Origin: Sulfurimonas sp.
GTDB lineage: Bacteria; Campylobacterota; Campylobacteria; Campylobacterales; Sulfurimonadaceae
Assembly: GCF_028694895.1 (NCBI RefSeq)
Contig: NZ_JAQVKA010000001.1
Coordinates: 1-64,000, forward strand
Length of the DNA stretch: 64,000 nt
Direction: 5' to 3'
The translations under genes and the position numbers were made by a program. The notes beneath the pieces were generated by a model. The model worked only from the letters and a program-made list of their open reading frames with translations, searched no databases and was not told the DNA's origin. Positions 25,704 through 35,241 of this stretch are shown here, piece by piece. Each line of letters opens with the position of its first letter. Positions within the stretch are counted from its first letter, which is position 1.

Positions 25704-27746
25704 CTATTGTAATAGTCTTAATACATTTTGTTGAACAGCGTTTGCTTGACTCATTGCATACGAACCAGACTGAGCAAGAATGTTCAGTTTAGAGAAGTTT
25801 GCACTCTCAGCAGCAAAGTCAACATCACGAATTTGTGATTCAGCAGAAGTTACGTTTACCTGAGTAACAGATATGTTACGGATAGTAGATTCTAACTGAT
25901 TTTGAACAGAACCAAGGTCTGCACGAGTAGCATCAACTTGTTTTAAAGCACTATCAGTAATCAAGATAGCAATTTCAGCAGAATTACGATTAGTTACATC
26001 AATACTTCTTAATGAAACACCATTTTCAGCTACAGCTTTTGTACCTACTGTAAAACCAAATGCATCAGTAGCAGTACCACCAATTTTTACAGAGTTGTCA
26101 CTGTAAATTTCAACAGAACCTATTCTAGACTCATTAGTAACACCTTTTGTTAAGTTATAAGTGTTATTTGCTTCTGTACCAGAAATATTTAAATCGTCTC
26201 CATTGTTAACAACAAGAGTCATTATACCGTCATTAGCAATAGAAGAATCAGACATTCCATCGATGTTTTTAATAGCAGTTTCTAAAGCAGCTCTAGCACT
26301 ATCTAGTGTTGCGCCATCGCCATAAGTTCCTTGCATATCAAGACCATTGATAATCAACTCACCCTTAGCAATCGTTAGCGCAGCTGCAGTTGTTGAGTCT
26401 AAAGAAGCAACTACAGCAGTAGCAATCTGATCTGTTAAATTATCTGCCGTTAAACCTGATACAGCAGATGATCCTAGAAGGTCAGGTAAGTCGGTAGTAG
26501 TAAAAGCAGCACCAGCTACAGCAGAAGTATTTGTTATATTAGCAGCTCCTGTTTTTGATTGCGTTAGTGTAAGACTACCAGCACCATTAAGAGCTGCTGT
26601 TGCACCAAATGTAGTGCTATTAGTTATAGCTAATAGTAAACCATCTCTTATCTGGTTAGCAGTAGCACCTGTTACTGCATGATAAGTTACAGTACCACCA
26701 TTACTATTTGTAAGAGTAATGTCACCACTAGCCGTAGTAGGTCCACCAAAAGTAACAGTATCTACATCCAAATCGCCTTTTGTGCTTATAGAGATATTTG
26801 AACCATCTTTTGATTCTAACATCAGTTTGTTATCAGCACTTAAGCTAGCTGTAACCCCTGTTTGATCAGAGATATCATTAATAGCACGAACCAATGCACC
26901 ACTAGAATCATTAGCTAAAACAGTTGTATCAGCGATAGCAATACCGTTTATTTTTAATGAGTTAGCATCATTTATCGTTCCAGCTAATACAGCCGCTCCA
27001 GCAGTAAGAACATTATGCCCTTGTGCAACTAGACCAGTAGCATCAGTAATAGCCGCAGCAACACCAGCCGCATCAGTTAATCTTGCTGAGCTTAATTTGT
27101 TAATTGATCCAGATACATCAACATCATTAACTTTTAGCTGACCACTATTAAGAGCGTATCCTTTATCACCTTCAGCAACATTAGTATTTACAGCTAAAGG
27201 AGTATGAACAGATCCTCCAGCATAACTTTTAATATCACCAACAGAATTTGTTTGAACATTACCAACAGAAACATTTACTGTCTCACCAGCATAAGCACCG
27301 ATATGGAAAGATTTGTTAGTAAAAGATCCATCAAGAAGTTTTTGTCCGTTAAACTGAGTTGTGTTTGCAATACCATTAGCCGCTTCTAAAAGACGGTCGA
27401 TGTCCGCTTGGATAGCTTTACGAGAGTCAGTATTTTGACCATCAGATGCAGCTTGAATCGATTTGGTTCTTACAGTGTTAATGATATTGATATACTCATC
27501 AAGAGCACCATCAGCTGTTTGAATAACAGCAACACCATCGTTTGCATTGTTAATAGCTTGACCAAGACCTTGAGCTTGTGAACGAAGACTATCCGCAATA
27601 GTCATACCAGAAGCATCATCAGCCGCTTTATTGATTCTTAGACCTGAACTTAACGCGTTAAGACTCTTGTCTAATCCAGCATTTGTTTTTAGAGAGTTTC
27701 TGTGTGCGTCCATTGCCGCAACGTTTGTGTTAATTCTAAATCCCAT
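25704..27746 (-). CDS. flaA: Flagellin, long form with extended variable region
   Basis: Filament subunit exported by the flagellar type III system. The N-terminus (MGFRINTNVAAMDAHRNSLKT..., about 1-175) and C-terminus (ADLGSVQNQLESTIRNISVTQVN...VLRLLQ) are conserved D0/D1 coiled coils. About 680 residues is longer than usual; the central 420 residues are a Ser/Thr/Ala-rich D2/D3 region, offering many possible glycosylation sites. The D1 stretch NTVRTKSIQAASDGQN is the epsilon type that escapes TLR5. fliS and maf lie nearby; the promoter is sigma-28 type. Confidence 0.96.
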   Translation of the reverse strand: MGFRINTNVAAMDAHRNSLKTNAGLDKSLNALSSGLRINKAADDASGMTIADSLRSQAQGLGQAINNANDGVAVIQTADGALDEYINIINTVRTKSIQAASDGQNTDSRKAIQADIDRLLEAANGIANTTQFNGQKLLDGSFTNKSFHIGAYAGETVNVSVGNVQTNSVGDIKSYAGGSVHTPLAVNTNVAEGDKGYALNSGQLKVNDVDVSGSINKLSSARLTDAAGVAAAITDATGLVAQGHNVLTAGAAVLAGTINDANSLKINGIAIADTTVLANDSSGALVRAINDISDQTGVTASLSADNKLMLESKDGSNISISTKGDLDVDTVTFGGPTTASGDITLTNSNGGTVTYHAVTGATANQIRDGLLLAITNSTTFGATAALNGAGSLTLTQSKTGAANITNTSAVAGAAFTTTDLPDLLGSSAVSGLTADNLTDQIATAVVASLDSTTAAALTIAKGELIINGLDMQGTYGDGATLDSARAALETAIKNIDGMSDSSIANDGIMTLVVNNGDDLNISGTEANNTYNLTKGVTNESRIGSVEIYSDNSVKIGGTATDAFGFTVGTKAVAENGVSLRSIDVTNRNSAEIAILITDSALKQVDATRADLGSVQNQLESTIRNISVTQVNVTSAESQIRDVDFAAESANFSKLNILAQSGSYAMSQANAVQQNVLRLLQ

Positions 27747-27821
27747 AATAAATCCTTTTCGGGTAGAGCTTTACGCTCTAGTTTAATTTTTTATCTAGGC
27801 ATCCTTGCCTTGATGTTAACT

Positions 27822-27848
27822 AAATCGACAAGCAAATAAATTACTTTA
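27822..27848 (-). promoter_or_regulatory. Sigma-28 (FliA) promoter of flagellin
   Basis: The minus strand reads TAAAG, 15 bases, TCGATTT, leaving a leader of about 65 bases. The leader contains a small stem, GAGCGTAAAGCTC, and an AAGGA ribosome binding site. Confidence 0.8.
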
Positions 27849-27955
27849 ATATATTTAGAAATATTTTTTAAAAAGTTTTGTTTTCGTCTATTTATTTATT
27901 TTTTGCTACACTTGCGGACTTAAAAAGAACTATACTATATATATAGGAAAGCTAT

Positions 27956-30187
27956 TTGAACCTAATTATCGTCGAATCACCCGCAAAAGCAAAGACCATA
28001 AAAAACTTCCTTGGCAAGGAGTATGAGGTTATTGCGTCAAAGGGTCATATAAGAGATTTGCCAAAATCTCGTTTTGGAATAACAGTAGATGAAAACTCTC
28101 ATCTAATCCCAGCTTACAGTGTTGCAAAAGAGAATGCCGCTACGGTTAAAGAGATAAATGCTTTAGCAAAAAAGAGCGATATCATCTACATCGCGACCGA
28201 TGAGGACCGTGAGGGTGAAGCTATCGGGTGGCATATAGCTCATGCTATCAAAAAAGACCCAGAAGAACTTCCTCGTATAGTTTTTCATGAGATAACAAAA
28301 ACTGCTATAGAAAATGCGCTTTTAAATGCTAGAAAAATAGATATGAACATGGTAAACGCTCAACAAGCACGCCGCATTTTAGACCGTGTTGTGGGTTATA
28401 AACTCTCTCCACTTCTTAGCTCAAAAATCCAAAAAGGGCTCTCTGCTGGGCGTGTTCAGTCATCAACACTAAAGCTTGTAGTTGATCGTGAGAGAGAGAT
28501 AAGAGCGTTTATTGCAGAGGAATATTGGACTATAGATACACTATTTGCAAAAGATATAGAGGCTTCTCTTGTATCTCATAAGGGTGAGAAACTCTCAAAG
28601 CTCTCAATCACAAACAGCGCAGATGCTTCTGCTATAGCAAAGAGCGTTAAAGAGGATAGTTTTGTTATCTCAAAGATAGAGACTAAAGAGAGAAGAAGTG
28701 CAACTCCACCGCCATTTATGACCTCAACTCTTCAACAAGTTGCTTCAAGTAAACTAGGATTTACTCCTAAAAAAACTATGATGGTTGCACAGAGTCTTTA
28801 TGAGGGTGTAAAAACTCCAAGCGGTACAAGTGGTGTGATAACCTATATGAGAACAGACTCACTAAACTTAGCTCATGAGGCTGTAACTGCTGTTCGTGGA
28901 CTTATAGAGAGTAGATTTGGCAAGAAGTATCTTCCAGCTGAGCCTAAAGTTTACAGTAAAAAGACAAAAGGTGCGCAAGAGGCTCACGAGGCTATCCGCC
29001 CTACAATGCTTGCGTTTACTCCAGAAGTAGCTGCATCGTTTTTAAAACCAGATGAGATAAAACTTTATCGTCTTATCTATGAGCGCTTTGTAGCTTGTCA
29101 GATGAATGATGCTGTGTTTGAGCAACAAAGTATCATCTTTAGCGGAGAGAACAACGAGTATAAGGCTATTGGTAGAAAACTAACATTTGATGGTTTTTAC
29201 GCACTAACAGGAGCAGAAGATAAAGATAAGCTTCTTCCAACTCTAAGTGAAGGTCAAGTTGCTAAAATCCAAAAGATAGAGCCAACTCAACACTTTACAG
29301 AGCCACCAGCTCGCTACTCTGAAGCTGCACTTATCAAAAAGCTTGAGAGCGAAGGAATCGGAAGACCTTCTACTTACGCACCAACGATAGCAACTCTCAG
29401 TAACCGCACATATGTAACTATAGAAAAAAAGCAGATAATTCCAACAGAGATGGCTTTTACAGTTACAGAGATTTTAGAGAAAAACTTCTCAAACATTGTT
29501 GATGTATCTTTTACAGCAAACATGGAAGAAAAACTTGATGAGATAGCAGAAGGCCAAAACGATTGGCAAAAACTTCTTAGTGATTTTTATGCTGATTTCT
29601 CAGTGCAGGTTGAAGAGGGAAAAACAAACATAATCTCTCTAAAGACGGCAACGCCTCTAGGTAGAGCTTGTCCTAAGTGTGGAGAAGAGCTTCTTTTACG
29701 CTCTGGCAGATTTGGTGAGTTTATCGCATGTAGTGGCTTTCCAAAGTGTAAATACACAGAGCAAGTTGAAGGCGAGAAAAAAGAGGGAGATGATGGCGAG
29801 AAGGCATCTTCAAGTGATGAAATCTGCGATAAATGCGGAAAAGAGATGGTTGTTAAAAATGGAAGAAATGGCCAGTTCTTAGCATGTAGCGGTTATCCTG
29901 ATTGTAAAAATACAAAAAGTATGAATATAGAAGAGAAAATAAGCCTTATTCCATGTCCTGATTGTGGTGGTCAAATAAGTCTTAAAAACTCAAGACGAGG
30001 GCCATTTTGGGGATGTGGAAACTACCCTACTTGTAAATTTATCTCAAAGTTTGAACCATCAAAGTTTAAATGTAAAGAAGAGGGATGCAGTGGCGCACTT
30101 GCATATCGAGTATTTAGAGGTAAAGAGATATATGAGTGTATAAAGTGTAAAGCAAAAACACCAGCGCAAGAGATAACAGCAGAGTAG
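27956..30187 (+). CDS. topA: DNA topoisomerase I
   Basis: Relaxes negative supercoils. The 743-residue protein has the Toprim start (LIIVESPAKAKTIKNFLG), DEDREGEAIGWHIA, the SAGRVQSSTLK segment and active-site tyrosine context (GVITYMRTDSLN). Three zinc-ribbon repeats follow at the C-terminus (CPKCGEEL, CDKCGKEM, CPDCGGQI) plus a partial fourth. The start is TTG with AGGAAA upstream. Confidence 0.97.
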   Translation: MNLIIVESPAKAKTIKNFLGKEYEVIASKGHIRDLPKSRFGITVDENSHLIPAYSVAKENAATVKEINALAKKSDIIYIATDEDREGEAIGWHIAHAIKKDPEELPRIVFHEITKTAIENALLNARKIDMNMVNAQQARRILDRVVGYKLSPLLSSKIQKGLSAGRVQSSTLKLVVDREREIRAFIAEEYWTIDTLFAKDIEASLVSHKGEKLSKLSITNSADASAIAKSVKEDSFVISKIETKERRSATPPPFMTSTLQQVASSKLGFTPKKTMMVAQSLYEGVKTPSGTSGVITYMRTDSLNLAHEAVTAVRGLIESRFGKKYLPAEPKVYSKKTKGAQEAHEAIRPTMLAFTPEVAASFLKPDEIKLYRLIYERFVACQMNDAVFEQQSIIFSGENNEYKAIGRKLTFDGFYALTGAEDKDKLLPTLSEGQVAKIQKIEPTQHFTEPPARYSEAALIKKLESEGIGRPSTYAPTIATLSNRTYVTIEKKQIIPTEMAFTVTEILEKNFSNIVDVSFTANMEEKLDEIAEGQNDWQKLLSDFYADFSVQVEEGKTNIISLKTATPLGRACPKCGEELLLRSGRFGEFIACSGFPKCKYTEQVEGEKKEGDDGEKASSSDEICDKCGKEMVVKNGRNGQFLACSGYPDCKNTKSMNIEEKISLIPCPDCGGQISLKNSRRGPFWGCGNYPTCKFISKFEPSKFKCKEEGCSGALAYRVFRGKEIYECIKCKAKTPAQEITAE

Positions 30188-30191
30188 AGAA

Positions 30192-30713
30192 ATGAAGATA
30201 GGTATCATCTCTGACACTCACACAAAAGTAAAAAAAGCGCGTCGTGCAATAGATACTTTAATCAAAGATGGCGCGGAGTTTATAATACATGCTGGTGATA
30301 TCGTAGATATTGAAATCCTTCATATTTTGAAAGAGAGCGGTATAGAGTATATAGCAGTGTATGGAAACAACGATGCTCATTTAGCTCAGTTTCATACACA
30401 ATTCAACTTAGTTCAAGAGCCTTACTACTTTAAATTAGCAGGTGTTAAGTTCAAGCTGATGCATCTTCCATTTTACATGTCGCCTGACGCTGATGTTGTG
30501 GTTTTTGGTCATACACATGAGTTCTCACAAGAGTTTATAAACAACACTCTTTTTGTTAACTCTGGCGAGGTTTGTGCAAGAAACAAACCTATCTCAGAGT
30601 GGTTGATGCTTGAAGTAGAAGATAAAAGCTATAAACTCACAAGATATACAAGAGAGAATAAAAGCGATACAATAGAGAAGACAAAATTTAAATATATAAG
30701 AGAAAAGAAGTGA
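30192..30713 (+). CDS. YfcE/MJ0936-family metallophosphoesterase
   Basis: A 173-residue phosphodiesterase of the calcineurin-like fold. Metal ligands appear in order: ISDTH, AGDIVD, YGNND and FGHTHEF. Substrate in vivo is unknown for this group. It follows topA by four bases and overlaps bioB by four, so it belongs to the same transcription unit. Confidence 0.9.
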   Translation: MKIGIISDTHTKVKKARRAIDTLIKDGAEFIIHAGDIVDIEILHILKESGIEYIAVYGNNDAHLAQFHTQFNLVQEPYYFKLAGVKFKLMHLPFYMSPDADVVVFGHTHEFSQEFINNTLFVNSGEVCARNKPISEWLMLEVEDKSYKLTRYTRENKSDTIEKTKFKYIREKK

Positions 30714-31555
30714 ATCAAAAAATATTTTTATGTTCTATCTGCAATATAAATAGCGGTACATGCAATGAAGATTGTAAATTTTGTTCTCAAAGTGTGCGCT
30801 ACAAAGCTGATATAGAGCGTTATAAGCAAAAAGAGATGTCACTAATACTCAAAGAAGCACATAGTGCTTACTCCAATGGTGCGCTTGGTTTTTGCCTTGT
30901 AACTTCAGATAAAGGCTTAAACGATAAAACACTAAGTTTTGTATGCTCTATCGCAGAGGTTTTAACTAAAGAGTTACCAGAGTTAAGGCTTATCGCTTGC
31001 AATGGAACAGCAACTTTAGAGCAACTTCTAACACTTAGGGCTTCTGGTATAAAAGCCTATAATCACAACCTAGAGACTTCAAAAGACTTTTATCCTAAAA
31101 TCTGCACAACTCACTCTTGGAATGACAGATATGAGACATGCCAAAATGTAAACAAATCAGGTTTAGTCCTTATAAGTGGAGGAATTTTTGGTCTTGGAGA
31201 GAGTGAGGAAGATAGAATCTCTATGCTAAAGTCACTAGATAGCTTAAAGCCAACATCTGTTCCTATAAACTTCTACCATCATAATGAAGCTCTTGAACTT
31301 AGTCCAAATCCTCTAAATATTGATGAGGCCTTCTCACTTATAAAGCTCACAAGGGAGATGCTTCCTGATGCGCAAAGAGTAATGGTTGCTGGTGGAAGAG
31401 GACTTATGTTTGGAGATAGAGAGGGTGAGATATTTTCTCATGGTGCTAATTCTATTGTTATTGGAAACTATCTTACAACAAGCGGAAAGGCAATGCAGAG
31501 GGATTTGGAGATGTTAAAATCACTAAATCTTGATATAGCTTCTTCGGTAAAATAG
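30710..31555 (+). CDS. bioB: Biotin synthase BioB
   Basis: A radical SAM enzyme inserting sulfur into dethiobiotin. The radical SAM cluster motif is CNEDCKFC (C-x3-C-x2-C) near residue 18, followed by SQS. SGGIFGLGESEEDRISML and VMVAGGRG match BioB. At 281 residues it is the short form found in Campylobacterota. The start is GTG within the ATP/stop overlap with the phosphodiesterase gene. Confidence 0.92.
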   Translation: MNQKIFLCSICNINSGTCNEDCKFCSQSVRYKADIERYKQKEMSLILKEAHSAYSNGALGFCLVTSDKGLNDKTLSFVCSIAEVLTKELPELRLIACNGTATLEQLLTLRASGIKAYNHNLETSKDFYPKICTTHSWNDRYETCQNVNKSGLVLISGGIFGLGESEEDRISMLKSLDSLKPTSVPINFYHHNEALELSPNPLNIDEAFSLIKLTREMLPDAQRVMVAGGRGLMFGDREGEIFSHGANSIVIGNYLTTSGKAMQRDLEMLKSLNLDIASSVK

Positions 31556-31558
31556 TTT

Positions 31559-32719
31559 ATGTATGACAATATAGCATTAATCACAACCATCTCTCTTATT
31601 ATTATATTTTCGCCATTTTTTGCGAAATTTATAAAGCTACCTACCACCCCAATAGAGATTATGTTTGGTTCTATTTTTGCATATATGGGGTTTTTACACG
31701 AGGCGCATCTATTTAAAATAGTTGCAGAGCTTGGATTTTTATATCTAATGTTTATCGCAGGAACAGAGATAAACCTCAAAAGTACACTAAAAACCCCAAA
31801 AGAGTTGATACGAAAAATCATCATCTATCTTGTTATTTTATACGCTTTTTCTATTGCTATCTCTCTTTACTTTGATCTTGGAAAAATCTTTATGGTGCTT
31901 ATGCCTCTGATCTCTGTTGGCTTAATCGCAACACTCTCAAAAGAGTACGGAAAAACTCCATGGCTGGCTCTCTCAATGACGGCAGGAGCCATAGGTGAGA
32001 TCGTAAGTATTGGCTTTTTAACACTAACATCTGCAACGATAGAGACCGGTGTTGGCTTCGCACTTGTACAATCAATCTTTTCACTCGCACTTTTCTTACT
32101 CTTTATGTTTGTACTCTTTCGTGCTATTGAGCTTCTTTTTTGGTGGTTTCCATCAGTGGCAACTTCACTTATGCCTCACGAAGACAACAAAGAGCAAGAT
32201 ATAAGACTATCTATGGGAATATTTTTTCTCCTTGTTGGAGCTATGCTTTATCTAAAACTTGAACTCGCTTTTGGTGCATTTTTAGCTGGAATTTTTATAC
32301 CAACATTTTTTGAGCATAAAAAAGAGCTTCCTGAGAAACTAGCCTCTTTTGGTTTTGGTTTTTTAATCCCAATATTTTTTATCCATATAGGAAGCTCGTT
32401 TCATCTTGAAGCGCTCTTTATGGATGGTCTTATAACAAAGGCTCTTTTGATTACTTTTGCAATGACATTTATGCGCCTTGTTGCTTCGCTTGTTTTTATA
32501 AAAGATTTAAAGCTTGTGGACACTCTTTTGATGGGCTTTTCCCACTCTATGCCACTTACCCTTCTTATAGCAATGGCAACGCTTGCATACAACGGTAAGA
32601 GCATAAGTGAGCTAAACTATTATGCGCTAATTTTAGCTTCTCTGTTTCAAGCAATCTTTATAACAATAATAATCAAACTGATAAACAATTATAAAATCAA
32701 GCAGGAGCTTGCATCATGA
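31559..32719 (+). CDS. Cation:proton antiporter, CPA2/KefB-like
   Basis: A 386-residue integral membrane protein with about 11-12 hydrophobic segments. KLPTTPIEIMFGSIFAYMG and ELGFLYLMFIAGTEINL resemble the opening helices of Na+/H+ exchanger family CPA2, and LAFGAFLAGIFIPT resembles the later conserved helix. No C-terminal RCK/TrkA domain is present. Ion specificity cannot be read from sequence. It overlaps the next gene by four bases. Confidence 0.85.
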   Translation: MYDNIALITTISLIIIFSPFFAKFIKLPTTPIEIMFGSIFAYMGFLHEAHLFKIVAELGFLYLMFIAGTEINLKSTLKTPKELIRKIIIYLVILYAFSIAISLYFDLGKIFMVLMPLISVGLIATLSKEYGKTPWLALSMTAGAIGEIVSIGFLTLTSATIETGVGFALVQSIFSLALFLLFMFVLFRAIELLFWWFPSVATSLMPHEDNKEQDIRLSMGIFFLLVGAMLYLKLELAFGAFLAGIFIPTFFEHKKELPEKLASFGFGFLIPIFFIHIGSSFHLEALFMDGLITKALLITFAMTFMRLVASLVFIKDLKLVDTLLMGFSHSMPLTLLIAMATLAYNGKSISELNYYALILASLFQAIFITIIIKLINNYKIKQELAS

Positions 32720-33168
32720 GCCGCTTTAAGAGCATTTTCATTGCACTGCTTGTTCTGTGCTTTATCCCATCTATAAATGCACAAACCCCTTTTACTCTAA
32801 CTGGTATAAAGAGTTACTATCCAGTGGTTGAATTTAATACAGACAAGATAGATACAAAATATAAAGAGCAAATACTAAATATGCTCATTGAAAAATCAGC
32901 AGAACTTGGAGTTGAGACAAAAAACTTCTCAACTCGCTCACTTGCACTAATTGTCAGCTATATCGGTGTGGGCGACACACTTGCACTTAAGATGGAGCTT
33001 CTTGTTGGAGAAAATGTTATGCGCCTTGATACAAAAGAGGAGATTTTTGTCCTCTCTTATATAAATAGTCGTATCTTTGTACCCGAGGAGCTTGAAGAAG
33101 AGCTCCTTGAAAATAGTGAAGAACTTTTAGATATGTTTGTAGCACAATATAAAGAGGATAATCTGTGA
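32716..33168 (+). CDS. Hypothetical exported protein, 150 residues
   Basis: A signal peptide (to about NAQ at residue 23) precedes an acidic soluble domain with no recognised family. The pattern of beta-like stretches (SLALIVSYIGVGDTLALKMELLVGE) suggests a small alpha/beta fold. It is linked by 4-base overlaps to both the antiporter and the thioredoxin-like gene, pointing to a shared envelope unit. Confidence 0.6.
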   Translation: MSRFKSIFIALLVLCFIPSINAQTPFTLTGIKSYYPVVEFNTDKIDTKYKEQILNMLIEKSAELGVETKNFSTRSLALIVSYIGVGDTLALKMELLVGENVMRLDTKEEIFVLSYINSRIFVPEELEEELLENSEELLDMFVAQYKEDNL

Positions 33169-33569
33169 GAAATATACTACTAGCTCTTTTACTTAACATT
33201 GTAGTTTTTGCAGATGGTTATAGAGATTTTGCAACAGCTATGAGCTATGAGACAAACTATGAAACAGCTCTTAAGCGGGCTAAAGCTGAGAATAAAAATC
33301 TTATGGTTTTGATGGTTACTAACTACTGTCCATGGTGTTCTAAGTTTGAAAAAAGAACTCTGATGGACGCAAATATAGACAAAACTATAAAAGCAAAATA
33401 TATCCCTCTAATCATAAATAAAGATGAGAAGAATTTTCCACCGTTTCTTAATGTTCCTGTTGTACCAACAACATTTTTTATAGACCCTTCAAGTGAGGAA
33501 TCATTTCATCAGAGTGTTGGCTTCTCAAACAAAATAGATTTTGCCAACCTACTAGAAGCTCTAAAATAG
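33165..33569 (+). CDS. Exported thioredoxin-like protein with CPWC motif
   Basis: A 134-residue protein with signal peptide and a thioredoxin fold: NLMVLMVTNYCPWCSKFEKRTL carries the CPWC redox pair (about residues 49-52), and NVPVVPTTFFIDP holds the cis-proline. Similar to DsbD-gamma/SoxW-like single-domain periplasmic thioredoxins. Partner unknown; the preceding exported protein is a candidate. It ends five bases from a convergent oxidoreductase gene. Confidence 0.8.
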   Translation: MRNILLALLLNIVVFADGYRDFATAMSYETNYETALKRAKAENKNLMVLMVTNYCPWCSKFEKRTLMDANIDKTIKAKYIPLIINKDEKNFPPFLNVPVVPTTFFIDPSSEESFHQSVGFSNKIDFANLLEALK

Positions 33570-33573
33570 TCTC

Positions 33574-34518
33574 TTATAGCTTCTCTTCTTGGATATGTTT
33601 AGCAATAGCGTGCCCATGATTTAGCCCCAGAGCTATACTTCCACCTGATTCTTGCGTTATATCTCCAGCGACAAAAAGTCCCTCTATATTTGTCTCATAG
33701 TTATCATTGTGAACAGGTTTGCCATCTTCTTCTTTTATGCCAGAACTCGCCAAAAAGGCACTAGGCGTTGTTCCACCAATTGCATAAATCACTCTATCAT
33801 AGACTCGTGGTTCAATCTCGCCGAAGATAACCTTTACTTTGCCATTATCATTTTCAAGAGAAGTTATATCTACTCCTAAAATTGGCTCTACCTCTTTGTG
33901 CATAATCGCATTTGCGATATCTCTTTGATTTGTAGGGTTTGCGCGTCTAAAAGTCTCTCTTCTATAACAGATACCAACTTCATTTTTAGCACTTAAATCA
34001 ACGGCATACTCTATAGCGCTATCTCCTCCACCAACAACTAAAATCTTCTCACCACCATTACAACCCTCAAGAGTAAATCCAACTTTGCTCTTGATCTCAT
34101 GTGGTATCTTATAATCAGGCTTGTTTGGCTTACCCATTCTTCCAATGGTTACAACGACATATTTTGCCTCTATACTCTCACCCGCAATAGATACTTCAAA
34201 GAAGCCATCTCTTTTTTTGATGCCTTGAACTTCTGTATGTGTTCTTAGCTCTACAGAGTGGTTGTTTAAAATCTCATCAAAGAAATCTAAAGTGCTCTCT
34301 TTTGTACCATCTACAAAGTAGATTTTACCCTCTAACTCTACTTTTTGCCCTTTCCAGTCTTTGTCAACTCTCTTGTTTTCTTTATAGTATTTTCGTATCG
34401 TTGAGTTGTGGTTTTGGTCTTTTTCTAAGATGATGATATCTCTTACACCAAGAAGATAACTCTCAACTGCAGTTGCAATTCCTGATGGTCCAGCACCAAT
34501 GATTGCAAGATTGTACAT
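33574..34518 (-). CDS. FAD/NAD(P)-dependent oxidoreductase, thioredoxin-reductase-like without CxxC
   Basis: A two-dinucleotide-binding flavoprotein: GAGPSGIATAVES near the start binds FAD and VVGGGDSAIEYAVDL in the middle binds NAD(P)H; FVAGDITQESGGSIALGLNHG is the C-terminal FAD motif. No CxxC redox pair is present, so it is not a classical TrxB; ferredoxin-NADP reductase or YpdA-type relatives fit better. I chose ATG 34518 (MYNLAIIGAG); the track start adds MSH. Confidence 0.8.
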   Translation of the reverse strand: MYNLAIIGAGPSGIATAVESYLLGVRDIIILEKDQNHNSTIRKYYKENKRVDKDWKGQKVELEGKIYFVDGTKESTLDFFDEILNNHSVELRTHTEVQGIKKRDGFFEVSIAGESIEAKYVVVTIGRMGKPNKPDYKIPHEIKSKVGFTLEGCNGGEKILVVGGGDSAIEYAVDLSAKNEVGICYRRETFRRANPTNQRDIANAIMHKEVEPILGVDITSLENDNGKVKVIFGEIEPRVYDRVIYAIGGTTPSAFLASSGIKEEDGKPVHNDNYETNIEGLFVAGDITQESGGSIALGLNHGHAIAKHIQEEKL

Positions 34519-34653
34519 ATGACTCATAACAAATCCTTATCTTTTAATATCTGCATAATATCACAACCAAAAAGTGTTCTATATATATTTTGTACTATAA
34601 TTTACAAATTAAATCTCTTTTTTTGGAAAAATCCCACACTATGAACTCTATAA

Positions 34654-35241
34654 ATGCCTAAAATTGACAATAAAACATTCTACTCAAGTGCAATAGAGAT
34701 GTATGGAATAACTGCCAAAGGCGTAAATTGGCACTCAAAGGAGTCCCAAAACCTTCGCTTTGAGATTATCTTAAAGATGCTCCCCAAAGAGATGAGTGAG
34801 TATAGCGTGGCTGACGCTGGATGTGGATTTGGAGATTTGTATCTTTATATGCAGAAGAAAAAGAGAATGCCAAAAGAGTATATCGGTATAGACGCTCTTA
34901 TAGATATGTACTCGATTGCTAGTGAAAGAACTGGTTGTGAGATAGTAGTTGCTGATATCTGCAAAGAAGAGCTTCCTTCTGCTGACTTTTATATCTGTAG
35001 CGGTGCTATGAATGTGTTAAATGATTTTGAAACACATCTTTTTATGCAAAACTGCTTTAACTCATGCAAAGTTGGTTTTTTGTTCAATGTACTTTACGGA
35101 GATAAAGAGAGTGAAACATATAACTACCTCACAAGAGCAAAGATAGAGAAAATCGCAACTGAGTTGGGCGCAAGCGAGGTTATATTTAAAGATGACTATA
35201 TGCAAGATGATGTAACTGTAATGTTTAAAAAGAGTCTTTAA
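34654..35241 (+). CDS. Class I SAM-dependent methyltransferase
   Basis: A 195-residue protein with the SAM-binding motif I VADAGCGFGDLYLYM (about residue 52) and acidic motif YIGIDALIDM. EYSVADAGCG...SADFYICSGAMNVLNDF follows a Rossmann methyltransferase order. Substrate unknown. Its stop overlaps the asnB start (TAATG), so the two genes are coupled. Confidence 0.75.
   Translation: MPKIDNKTFYSSAIEMYGITAKGVNWHSKESQNLRFEIILKMLPKEMSEYSVADAGCGFGDLYLYMQKKKRMPKEYIGIDALIDMYSIASERTGCEIVVADICKEELPSADFYICSGAMNVLNDFETHLFMQNCFNSCKVGFLFNVLYGDKESETYNYLTRAKIEKIATELGASEVIFKDDYMQDDVTVMFKKSL

Noticed and set aside
25704-27746. Tandem repeats or phase-variable tracts in the flagellin variable region
   Set aside because: The region is Ala/Thr/Asp-rich but I saw no exact DNA repeat or long homopolymer that would suggest switching.
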